Of a stretch of 64,000 nt of DNA, positions 16,518 through 23,693 are shown piece after piece. A program made the position numbers and the translations under genes. This DNA comes from Marinobacter sp. (lineage in GTDB: Bacteria > Pseudomonadota > Gammaproteobacteria > Pseudomonadales > Oleiphilaceae): NCBI GenBank assembly GCA_018402255.1, contig JAGYIS010000004.1, forward strand, positions 1-64,000, given 5' to 3'. The notes beneath the pieces were generated by a model that had not been told where the DNA came from, searched no databases, and saw only the letters and a program-made list of their open reading frames with translations. Each line of letters starts with the position of its first letter. The stretch's first letter is position 1.

Positions 16518-16990
16518 AGCTGGCCCGAACCCTGCGCCTGGACGTATCCGATGACAACGTGTTCGACCTGCCCGCGCCAAGCGGTGAGTGGGCAATCTCG
16601 GGCGGATTTGAATTCTCCAATTGGACTGAAGCAAACCTGAAAGGCAAGGCCCGTCAGGCTTTCAGTAACGGCTGGTACAGCATCGAATCCGGCGGCCGTG
16701 CCACCTTCGTGGGGGTATGCAATATAACCGACGCGGAACTCGAACAACTGCGCCGCACCCTGGCGCAAACCTTTGTCGAGTGTTACGGCGCGCCGGATAT
16801 AGACGCTGCCTACCCGGTCGCCTGTGAAGAAATCGACCAGATGCGCACCATGTGTGAAGACTTTGAGGAGAACACTCTGCTGATGGTCAGTCGCACCCTG
16901 ACCGAGCTGGGTGTTGAGGAAACCTATCGCTCCCGGGCGCCGCAAGATGCCTCATTGGAGGCCTTTGCGGTCCACGGTAGCGTTGAGTGA
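16514..16990 (+). CDS. DUF6505-like protein of formate dehydrogenase cluster
   Basis: Cytoplasmic protein of 158 residues with no signal peptide or membrane helix, starting KLARTLRLDVSDDNVF. I associate this with DUF6505 proteins, which accompany the ligase-like gene, but the match is from memory. A central GWYSIESGGRATFVGV segment and a Cys/Asp/Glu-rich region (CEEIDQMRTMCEDFEENTLLM) are visible. It is the last gene of the operon and converges on moeA with a 13-bp gap. Confidence 0.6.
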   Translation: MKLARTLRLDVSDDNVFDLPAPSGEWAISGGFEFSNWTEANLKGKARQAFSNGWYSIESGGRATFVGVCNITDAELEQLRRTLAQTFVECYGAPDIDAAYPVACEEIDQMRTMCEDFEENTLLMVSRTLTELGVEETYRSRAPQDASLEAFAVHGSVE

Positions 16991-17003
16991 TGCCGGCGAG
17001 TAA

Positions 17004-18251
17004 TTACAGGCCGAAACTGCCGTAGGGAATAAACCGCACAGGGCTGCCTGGCTCGATCTGCCGGGCGCTCTCATCCAGCTCCACCAGGCCTTCAGACCAG
17101 GCCAAGCCAGTCACGCGCCCGGAACCTTCTGAGCCAAAAACGTCCACCTTGCCGTCACGAATCCGGGCGCGCAGCATCTCGCTGCGCCCCGGTTTCTTGT
17201 TTTTGGAGAAGTTGGCGGGCATCACATAGGCCTGGGGCTCGAACCACTCGCCTCCGGCCAGCAGCGCCATCGCCGGCGCGCCAAAGCGCAGCGCGCACAC
17301 CCAGGCCGCTACCGGGTTGCCGGGCAAACCGACCACCGGTGTGCCATGAAACATGGCCAGCGCCAGCGGGCGGCCCGGTTTGATCGCGATACGCCAGTTG
17401 CTGATGTCACCGTGGGCTTTCAGGGTTTTCGAGACATGATCCTCGTCTCCGGCGGAAATGCCGCCACTGGTCAGGATCAGGTCGCATTGCTCCGCACCCC
17501 TTTCCAATGCCGCTTTGACGTCTTCTGCCCGGTCCAGAACATGGCCCAGGTCGACCAGTTCATGGCCAAGCTGTGCCACCAGCGCGCTCAGCATCGGGCG
17601 GTTGGCATCGTAGATTTGCCAGTCGGTGACGGTTGCGCCGACCGGCTTCACTTCATCGCCGGTAGACAACACGCCAACGCGCAACCGTTGATAGACATCG
17701 ACAGATTCAACACCGACGCTGGCGAGCACAGAAATCTGGGTGGGCGTGAGGCGGGTAGACGCTGACAGGATCTTGTCCTGTGCCTTGATGTCTTCTCCGG
17801 CTTTACGCAGATTGGCTCCGGCTTTAAGGGTGCCTTTTAAATGCAGTTGGCCATCAATAACGTCGCAATCTTCCTCAAGAACGACGGTATCGGTACCGGC
17901 CGGTATCATTGCGCCGGTCAGAATCCGGATGGCATGGCCGCCTGGCACCGGATCCCGGTAGGGTTCCCCGGCGGCACTGCGGCCGTCTACCAGGGGCAGG
18001 GTGCAGGGCACTTGAGTCAACGGGCCCGCAAAGGCATAGCCATCCACCGCAGAATTGCTACTGGGCGGATGAGCGCGAGGGGCAAACACATCACTGGCCA
18101 GGATACGGCCATTCACTTGGGACAGCGGAACCGCGCGATCGATAGCCACGACCGGATGCAGGCGTGAACGTAACCGCTCAAGGGCCTCTTCGACCGGTGT
18201 CCAGTTAACGCCGGGTGGCAGGGCAAAACAGTCGTTACGGAGTTCGTTCAT
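17004..18251 (-). CDS. moeA: Molybdopterin molybdotransferase MoeA
   Basis: MoeA inserts the metal (molybdate, or tungstate in some organisms) into MPT-AMP to form the cofactor. The 415-residue protein shows the family's NSAVDGYAF, GAMIPAGTDTVV, the LSTGDE box and TSGGISAGDEDHV, and the later VVGLPGNPVAAW motif. The C-terminal domain IV (NFSKNKKPGRSEMLRARI) is present. Order moeA after mobB and mobA in the minus-strand Moco operon, with the mobB stop overlapping its start, argues for co-expression with FdhD and formate dehydrogenase. Confidence 0.95.
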   Translation of the reverse strand: MNELRNDCFALPPGVNWTPVEEALERLRSRLHPVVAIDRAVPLSQVNGRILASDVFAPRAHPPSSNSAVDGYAFAGPLTQVPCTLPLVDGRSAAGEPYRDPVPGGHAIRILTGAMIPAGTDTVVLEEDCDVIDGQLHLKGTLKAGANLRKAGEDIKAQDKILSASTRLTPTQISVLASVGVESVDVYQRLRVGVLSTGDEVKPVGATVTDWQIYDANRPMLSALVAQLGHELVDLGHVLDRAEDVKAALERGAEQCDLILTSGGISAGDEDHVSKTLKAHGDISNWRIAIKPGRPLALAMFHGTPVVGLPGNPVAAWVCALRFGAPAMALLAGGEWFEPQAYVMPANFSKNKKPGRSEMLRARIRDGKVDVFGSEGSGRVTGLAWSEGLVELDESARQIEPGSPVRFIPYGSFGL

Positions 18252-18742
18252 GGTGCTGCGGTACTCACAATAAAGTCGGCGATCTCGCGTGTATTGTTAA
18301 GATCAAAGCCGGGGCCGGCGGCAAAATCCGAAGCATAGTCGGTGGCGACCGCGATGATATCTTCATCGTTCCGGTACAGAGGTTCTTTCAGGCATTCCTG
18401 CCGATGCACTTCAATCTTGGGGTGGGAGTGGGCTTTGAACCCCTCGACCACCACCCAGTCGCAGGGCCCCAGCCGGGCCAATAACTCGTCCAGTGTCGGT
18501 TCTTCGGTGCCGCGAAGCTCGTGCATGATGGCAAAGCGCTGGCCGCCCGCCAGAATGACTTCCCGAGCGCCAGCATCACGATGCCGGTAGCTGTCGGTGC
18601 CGGGTTGGTCGACATCCACGCTGTGATGGGCGTGTTTGACGGAGTTAACCGTTAAACCCCGACTGGACAGTTCACGAATCAGAGCGCTGGCCAAGGTGGT
18701 CTTACCGCAGTTTTTCCAGCCCACAATGCCGATAACATTCAC
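18248..18742 (-). CDS. mobB: Molybdopterin-guanine dinucleotide biosynthesis adaptor MobB
   Basis: P-loop GTP-binding protein of 164 residues with Walker A GWKNCGKTTLASALI at the N-terminus and the MobB motifs VKHAHHSVDVDQPGTDSYRHRDAGA and DWVVVEGFKAHSHPK. It supports MobA in attaching GMP to molybdopterin, probably by aiding GTP delivery. The GTG start overlaps the mobA stop codon, and the gene's own stop overlaps the moeA start, which indicates translational coupling of all three. Confidence 0.95.
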   Translation of the reverse strand: MNVIGIVGWKNCGKTTLASALIRELSSRGLTVNSVKHAHHSVDVDQPGTDSYRHRDAGAREVILAGGQRFAIMHELRGTEEPTLDELLARLGPCDWVVVEGFKAHSHPKIEVHRQECLKEPLYRNDEDIIAVATDYASDFAAGPGFDLNNTREIADFIVSTAAP

Positions 18743-19326
18743 GTCAGGTGTTGCTCCGCCCAGGCCAGATCTTCCGGCGTGTTGATGTTGAAAAAGTCAT
18801 GCTCGCCAAACAGCACCAGGGTTTCGCCCTTGGCTCGGGTCCATTGGCGGATCTTGCGCACGCCGTCATTCAGTTCGGCGCGCAGATCCTCCCGCAGTGC
18901 CACCGGCCAGCGGCCAAACGTCGGCTGGGCGATCTTGCCACGCTCTGGATCAGGGGTAGCGGCCAGAACCACCGGCGTGTCGAAGCCAGTTAATCGTTTC
19001 GCCAGATCCATAGGAAAGGCCGGCGTGTCAGATGCCACGGTAATCAGCCATTCATACCCGTGTTCTGCGGCCCAGTCCATGCCCGCGAGAATGCCCGCCA
19101 GTGGCCCTGCATAATCAGCGATCGTATCGGCCACTACCGGTAAACCCAGATCGTCAAAGCGGCTCAAATCGCCATTGGCATTCAACACCACGGCATCAAC
19201 CTGGGGTGTGATTCGATCAATAACGCGCTGGATCAACGACCGGTCGCCCAGCATCAGCCGCCCTTTATCACCACCGCCCATCCGGTTGGCCTGGCCACCG
19301 GCCAGAATCACCGCGCAATCTGTCAT
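18739..19326 (-). CDS. mobA: Molybdenum cofactor guanylyltransferase MobA
   Basis: Nucleotidyltransferase of 195 residues that joins GMP from GTP to Mo-molybdopterin, giving the bis-MGD form needed by formate dehydrogenase. The signature nucleotide-binding loop ILAGGQANRMGGGDKG is at the N-terminus, followed by LPVVADTIADYAGPLAGILAGM and VASDTPAFP with the metal-binding Asp. ATG start at 19326; 12 bp separate it from the fdhD stop. Confidence 0.95.
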   Translation of the reverse strand: MTDCAVILAGGQANRMGGGDKGRLMLGDRSLIQRVIDRITPQVDAVVLNANGDLSRFDDLGLPVVADTIADYAGPLAGILAGMDWAAEHGYEWLITVASDTPAFPMDLAKRLTGFDTPVVLAATPDPERGKIAQPTFGRWPVALREDLRAELNDGVRKIRQWTRAKGETLVLFGEHDFFNINTPEDLAWAEQHLT

Positions 19327-19338
19327 GCTACGCTCCTG

Positions 19339-20223
19339 TTAATCATCCCGAGCGCCCTTGCGCTGCATTTTCTTGTTGTCATCCGGAATCTGCGACAAAT
19401 CCTGATCAAACACCAGGCGGTGCTGGCCACTGAGGCAGGTAAATTTTTTGCCACGCATCCGCCCAATCAGCGTCAACCCGACCTGCTGCGCAATATCGAC
19501 ACCCCAGGCGGTAAAGCCGGACCGGCTGATCAGTGTGGGGATGCCCATCAAGGCGGTCTTGATCACCATTTCAGAGGTCAGGCGGCCGGTGGTGTAGAGG
19601 ATCTTATCAGCTGCCGGTATGTTGTTCTGATGCATCCAGCCGGCGATCTTGTCGACCGCGTTATGGCGCCCGACATCTTCCATGTACGCCAACACCTCAC
19701 GGCCCCGGCACAAAGCGGTGCCATGGATGGCGCCGGTTTCCATATACAGGCTGGGGGTGTGGTTGATCTGGAACGACAGATCGTAAAAGGTGCTGGTGTG
19801 CACGGGCGTGTCTGGCAATGACAGACCTTCGAGCCCGGCCATCATATCGCCGAACACAGTCCCGACCGCGCAACCGGAGGTGCGGGTCTTCTTTTCCAGC
19901 TTGTCTTCGACATCGGTAACGCCAGCAGTGCGAACCACCACCACTTCGAGCTCTTCGTCGAAATCAATCCCGGTCACCTGGTCAGACTCTTTCAACATGC
20001 CCTGATTCAGAAGAAAACCCAGGGCCAGATACTCCGGGTGATCGCCGATGGTCATGGCGGTGACGATCTCCTGACTGTTCAGATAGATGGTCAGAGGACG
20101 TTCCTCGATCACGTTGATCGATTTGGATTGACCGTTTTCGTCAATGCCCTCAACGGCCCGGGACAGGCGAGGGTCTGCAGGGTTTGGCAAAAGAGGTGCA
20201 ATCGTCATTGTTGTTACTGCCAT
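19339..20223 (-). CDS. fdhD: Formate dehydrogenase accessory sulfurtransferase FdhD
   Basis: FdhD transfers sulfur from a cysteine desulfurase to the molybdenum cofactor of formate dehydrogenase, needed for activity. The 294-residue protein has the family's RPLTIYLNSQEIVTAMTIGDHPEYLALGFLLNQG, ALCRGREVLAYMEDVGRHNAVDKIAG, and STSEM-like GRLTSEMV segments. Where E. coli FdhD carries a CxxC, the loop reads TSGCAVGTVFGD with a single Cys; one Cys may suffice, or this is a distinct subgroup. The ATG two codons after the track's TTG start is preferred. Confidence 0.93.
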   Translation of the reverse strand: MAVTTMTIAPLLPNPADPRLSRAVEGIDENGQSKSINVIEERPLTIYLNSQEIVTAMTIGDHPEYLALGFLLNQGMLKESDQVTGIDFDEELEVVVVRTAGVTDVEDKLEKKTRTSGCAVGTVFGDMMAGLEGLSLPDTPVHTSTFYDLSFQINHTPSLYMETGAIHGTALCRGREVLAYMEDVGRHNAVDKIAGWMHQNNIPAADKILYTTGRLTSEMVIKTALMGIPTLISRSGFTAWGVDIAQQVGLTLIGRMRGKKFTCLSGQHRLVFDQDLSQIPDDNKKMQRKGARDD

Positions 20224-20273
20224 TTTCAAGACGCTGGATGATCTATTACCTACGGAGGTTGCCAGAGATTAGC

Positions 20274-21080
20274 CTATTTGGCATTCGGGAAAAACAGCTG
20301 TTGTCCATTCACCTTGAAGTTGGCAATCGCTTGACGGCCGGCCTCGGAGATCAGCCAGTTATGCCATTGTTTGGCTAGATCGTGTTTGAGATGCGGATGC
20401 TTTTGTTCCGACAGCAGCAAGCTGCCGTACTGGTTGAACAGCACCTCGTCGCCCTCAAAAAGCAGCGTCAGGTTCTGTCGGTTTTTGAACGCGACCCAGG
20501 TGGCGCGGTCTGATATCACGTAGGCATCCATGGCAGCCGCAGTATTGAGCGTTGGCCCCATGCCACTGCCGAGTTCGCGATACCAGCGTCCAACTGGCTC
20601 GATACCGGCATTCTTCCAAAAACGTAATTCGGCACGGTTGGTGCCGCTGTCATCACCTCGGGAAGCAAAAGGCGCCCGAGCGTCGGCAATAGCAGCGAAT
20701 GCATCGGCGGCACTGTTCGCAGCACTCACGTTTGCCGGGTCATCGGCTGGACCAATCAGCACAAAGTCGTTGTACATGACATCAACCCTCTCGCTGGCGA
20801 AGCCGTTTTCAATAAAGCGTTGCTCGCCGGAGGTGTCATGTACCAAAAGACTGTCGGCGTCGCCGCGCCGGGCGATTTCGAACGCTTGCCCGGTGCCGAC
20901 GGCCACTACCCGTACCTGGATGCCGGTGGCGGACGTGAATTGCGGCAGGATACCGCTGAACAGCCCGGAGTTTTCCGTTGAGGTTGTCGAGGCCAGGGTG
21001 ATGAAGTCACTGGCCGAGGCGTTGAATGCCAGGCCAATGGTGGTAGCGCTGGCAAACACAAAGCTCAAGATTCTGTTCAT
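20274..21080 (-). CDS. tupA: Tungstate ABC transporter substrate-binding protein TupA
   Basis: Periplasmic oxyanion-binding protein of 268 residues with a Sec signal peptide cleaved near ASA-SD (~residue 24). The anion-binding TTSTENSGL motif that characterises TupA follows, with later VGTGQAFEIARRGDADSLLVHD and FVLIGPADDPA. TupA proteins bind tungstate with very high affinity and prefer it over molybdate. It is grouped with tupC and tupB in a minus-strand operon with order permease, ATPase, binding protein, next to fdhD and Moco genes. Confidence 0.93.
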   Translation of the reverse strand: MNRILSFVFASATTIGLAFNASASDFITLASTTSTENSGLFSGILPQFTSATGIQVRVVAVGTGQAFEIARRGDADSLLVHDTSGEQRFIENGFASERVDVMYNDFVLIGPADDPANVSAANSAADAFAAIADARAPFASRGDDSGTNRAELRFWKNAGIEPVGRWYRELGSGMGPTLNTAAAMDAYVISDRATWVAFKNRQNLTLLFEGDEVLFNQYGSLLLSEQKHPHLKHDLAKQWHNWLISEAGRQAIANFKVNGQQLFFPNAK

Positions 21081-21136
21081 GTTGTTCTTCTTTTTGGTGT
21101 ATCAGGAGTTTCGACTAATTGGTGTTGGAACCTGGC

Positions 21137-21880
21137 TTACTCGATTAGTTCTCCGGCCATAAACGCTTGAGCCTCGCTTGATGCCGGCCCGTTAAAAAAC
21201 GATTCGGCGGAGGTGTGCTCTCGAACTTTGCCACCCGAGAGAAACAGAACATCGCCGGCGAGGCGCCGGGCCTGGTGCAGGTCGTGGGTGGTCATGACAA
21301 TGCGTGTTCCCCGTTGATGAAACTCCTGCACGGCGGCTTCGACCGCTTTGGTCGCCGCGGGATCCAGCGCGGACGTCGGCTCATCCAGAAACAGCACTGA
21401 GGGCGACAGTGCCCAGGCACGAGCCAGAGCCAGACGCTGCTGTTCGCCGCCAGAGAGAACACGTGCGGGGGTATCAGCACGGGCGGCGAGGCCAAAGCGG
21501 GCCAGTGCTTCACGGGCCAGCGGCATGCGCGCCTTGCGCGGGGTGTTGTTGACCGCCAGTGCGTGGGTAAGGTTGGCCAGTGCCGACCGGCGCAACAGCA
21601 CGGGTTGCTGGAACACCATCGCTTGTCTGGGGCGTTCGCCACAGGACCAGGAAACGGATCCCTGAGTTGGCGAAATAAGGCCGTGAGCCAGCCGCAGCAT
21701 CAGGCTCTTGCCGGCACCGTTAGGCCCCATGACAAGGGTGGGGCCAACACCATCCAGGGTGAATGAGCAGGGGCCCAGCAGCAGTTCGCCTTGGTGGCTG
21801 AACGCAACATCATCAAAGTGCAACGACGGTAGCGGAGCAATCAATGCAGCGTCCATCATGGGAACGTTTAGTGAGGTCAT
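21137..21880 (-). CDS. tupC: Tungstate ABC transporter ATP-binding protein TupC
   Basis: ABC ATPase of 247 residues energising tungstate uptake. Walker A is GPNGAGKSLMLRL, the signature is LSGGEQQRLALARAW, Walker B is LFLDEPTSALD, and the H-loop is TTHD. The start codon overlaps the tupB stop (ATGA), so the two are coupled. The substrate assignment comes from the neighbouring TupA and TupB proteins rather than the ATPase itself. Confidence 0.93.
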   Translation of the reverse strand: MTSLNVPMMDAALIAPLPSLHFDDVAFSHQGELLLGPCSFTLDGVGPTLVMGPNGAGKSLMLRLAHGLISPTQGSVSWSCGERPRQAMVFQQPVLLRRSALANLTHALAVNNTPRKARMPLAREALARFGLAARADTPARVLSGGEQQRLALARAWALSPSVLFLDEPTSALDPAATKAVEAAVQEFHQRGTRIVMTTHDLHQARRLAGDVLFLSGGKVREHTSAESFFNGPASSEAQAFMAGELIE

Positions 21881-22578
21881 CCCATCCGCCTTTTGGTCAG
21901 TTCACCCACCACATAGGCGCCGGCATTAACCAGCATGACCAGTGTCAGCAGCACAATGCCCAGCCCCAGCGCCAAAGGCAGATCGCCCTTGCTGGTTTCC
22001 AGTACGATGGCGGTGGTCATCACTCGCGTGACACCCTCGATATTGCCGCCGACCATCATCACGGCACCTACCTCGGCGCTGGCGCGACCAAAGCCGGCCA
22101 GCAAAATGGTCAACAGCGCAAAGCGTGCGTCCCATAGCAGGGTAGGCATCATGCGCGATCGTGACATATTCAGTGAAATAAACTGCTCCTGGTACTCGCC
22201 CAGAAGCTCCTCAACCTTCTGGCGCGAAAGCGCCGCCAGGATTGGCAATACCAGCACTACCTGGGCAATCACCATGGCGCTCGGCGTGAACAAAAGCCCC
22301 CACTCGCCCAGCGGCCCGGCGCGGGACAGCAGCATATAAACCGTGAGCCCGGCCACGACCGGTGGGAGTCCCATCATGGCGTTGAGCGCGATAATGGCAC
22401 CGCCCCGACCAGGAAAGCGCCACAGCGCCACCGCCGCACCCAATGGAAAGCCGATGACAGCCGCAACCAATACCGCCAGCAGCGAAACCTGCAGCGACAG
22501 GATCACGATCTGGTAGAGCGTCGCGTCCAGATTCAGTACCAGCGACAGCGCTACATACAACGCATTGTTATTTTCCAA
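21877..22578 (-). CDS. tupB: Tungstate ABC transporter permease TupB
   Basis: Inner-membrane permease of 233 residues with about five or six hydrophobic helices (LQVSLLAVLVAAVIGFPLGAA, LNAMMGLPPVVAGLTVYMLL and others). The EAA loop follows in the GFGRASAEVGAVMMVGGNI segment typical of TupB/ModB-like permeases. TTG start codon at 22578 supported by a GAGGAG site eight bases away. First gene of the tupBCA operon, divergent from the regulator at 22694. Confidence 0.93.
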   Translation of the reverse strand: MENNNALYVALSLVLNLDATLYQIVILSLQVSLLAVLVAAVIGFPLGAAVALWRFPGRGGAIIALNAMMGLPPVVAGLTVYMLLSRAGPLGEWGLLFTPSAMVIAQVVLVLPILAALSRQKVEELLGEYQEQFISLNMSRSRMMPTLLWDARFALLTILLAGFGRASAEVGAVMMVGGNIEGVTRVMTTAIVLETSKGDLPLALGLGIVLLTLVMLVNAGAYVVGELTKRRMG

Positions 22579-22693
22579 AGTTGCGTCTCCTCAACATTGA
22601 GCATCCTGTCGTGTTCTATTACGCTTTGCATCAGCTAGTGAAAAATATGCAGCTTAAAACAGGAAATCAATTAGCGGATAGCAGGAGAGAGCC

Positions 22694-23578
22694 ATGCCCC
22701 TTCCCGCTTACCTCACCACGGCTGAAGTCGCCGAGTATTTACGTTTGAAAGAGCGAAAAGTTTACGATCTGGTCAGCCAGGGCGTAATTCCCTGTGTGCG
22801 GGTGACCGGAAAGCTGCTGTTTCCGCGTCAGCGTATTGATCTTTGGCTGATGAATCACCTGGAAGGAGACGATGCAGCGGGCACGCCGACGCCACAGGTG
22901 CTGGCAGGAAGCCAGGATCCGCTGCTTGAGTGGGCTGTTAAGGAAAGTGGTGCAGAGATGGCCTTGTTGTGCCAGGGCAGTGGTGATGGCGTGCAACGCT
23001 TGATGGATGGGCGCGCGATGCTCGCCGGGATGCACATCTGGCACCCGGAAAGTCAGCGCTACAATGACCCGGCCACATTGGGCCTGAGCGGAATGCGCGA
23101 TCTGGTCTTGATTCGTTGGGCAAAACGCCAGCAGGGTCTTCTACTTGACGCCGGAAACCCTCATGGAATTAAACGACTCAAGGATATCACCCGGCCGGGA
23201 CTGCGCATTGCGCATCGTCAGCCCGATGCCGGTGTCAGCCACCTGTTGCAAAGTCTGCTGTCACATCATGGCATTGAGGCCAAGTGTCTGACCTGGGCGG
23301 ACAACCCGTCGCTCAGCGAAGACGATCTGGCACTGGCCATTCGCCAGGGCGAAGCGGATGTCGGCGTAGGCATCGAAGCTGCAGCTAAGCGCCAGGGTCT
23401 GGCCTTTATCCCCTTGCAACAGGAAAACTTTGACCTGGCCATGCGCCGTCGCCACTACTTCGAGCCCGCCATGCAGCGGCTACTGGCCTTTGCCGGTTGC
23501 GAGCGCTTTCGTCAACGCGCGGAGGCGCTGGGGGGGTATGACATTCGTGAGTTGGGGCGGGTGGTTTATAATGCCTGA
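22694..23578 (+). CDS. HTH (excisionase-type) and PBP-like regulator, TunR-like
   Basis: Regulator of 294 residues. The N-terminal ~55 residues form an excisionase/MerR-like helix-turn-helix (LTTAEVAEYLRLKERKVYDLVSQGVIP). The rest is a periplasmic-binding-protein-like domain of the type attached to MoeA (GSQDPLLEWAVKES, SGMRDLVLIRWAKRQQG, ADVGVGIEAAAKRQGL). Desulfovibrio TunR, which controls tup genes in response to tungstate, has related architecture. Placement divergent to tupB by 115 bp supports a tungstate or molybdate sensor, an inference. Strong AGGAGA ribosome site. Its stop codon lies inside a tRNA-Arg-like fragment. Confidence 0.85.
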   Translation: MPLPAYLTTAEVAEYLRLKERKVYDLVSQGVIPCVRVTGKLLFPRQRIDLWLMNHLEGDDAAGTPTPQVLAGSQDPLLEWAVKESGAEMALLCQGSGDGVQRLMDGRAMLAGMHIWHPESQRYNDPATLGLSGMRDLVLIRWAKRQQGLLLDAGNPHGIKRLKDITRPGLRIAHRQPDAGVSHLLQSLLSHHGIEAKCLTWADNPSLSEDDLALAIRQGEADVGVGIEAAAKRQGLAFIPLQQENFDLAMRRRHYFEPAMQRLLAFAGCERFRQRAEALGGYDIRELGRVVYNA

Positions 23579-23600
23579 GAGGATTCGAACCTCTGACCTC
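23577..23600 (-). repeat. 24-bp tRNA-Arg T-arm fragment (possible old att scar)
   Basis: Twenty-four bases identical to the T-arm and variable region of the intact tRNA-Arg at 45199-45275 and to the attL copy at 30061. The T-loop core GGTTCGAATCC is included on the minus strand. It overlaps the last stop codon of the preceding gene. It may mark the edge of an earlier insertion or rearrangement. Confidence 0.6.
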
Positions 23601-23693
23601 CTCAAAAAACATGGAGTTGTCTATGCTGGCGATAAAATGCAGTAGAATTTAGGCTCAAGGTAAAGTCGAAGATCACAACCTAAAGGTCCTTAC

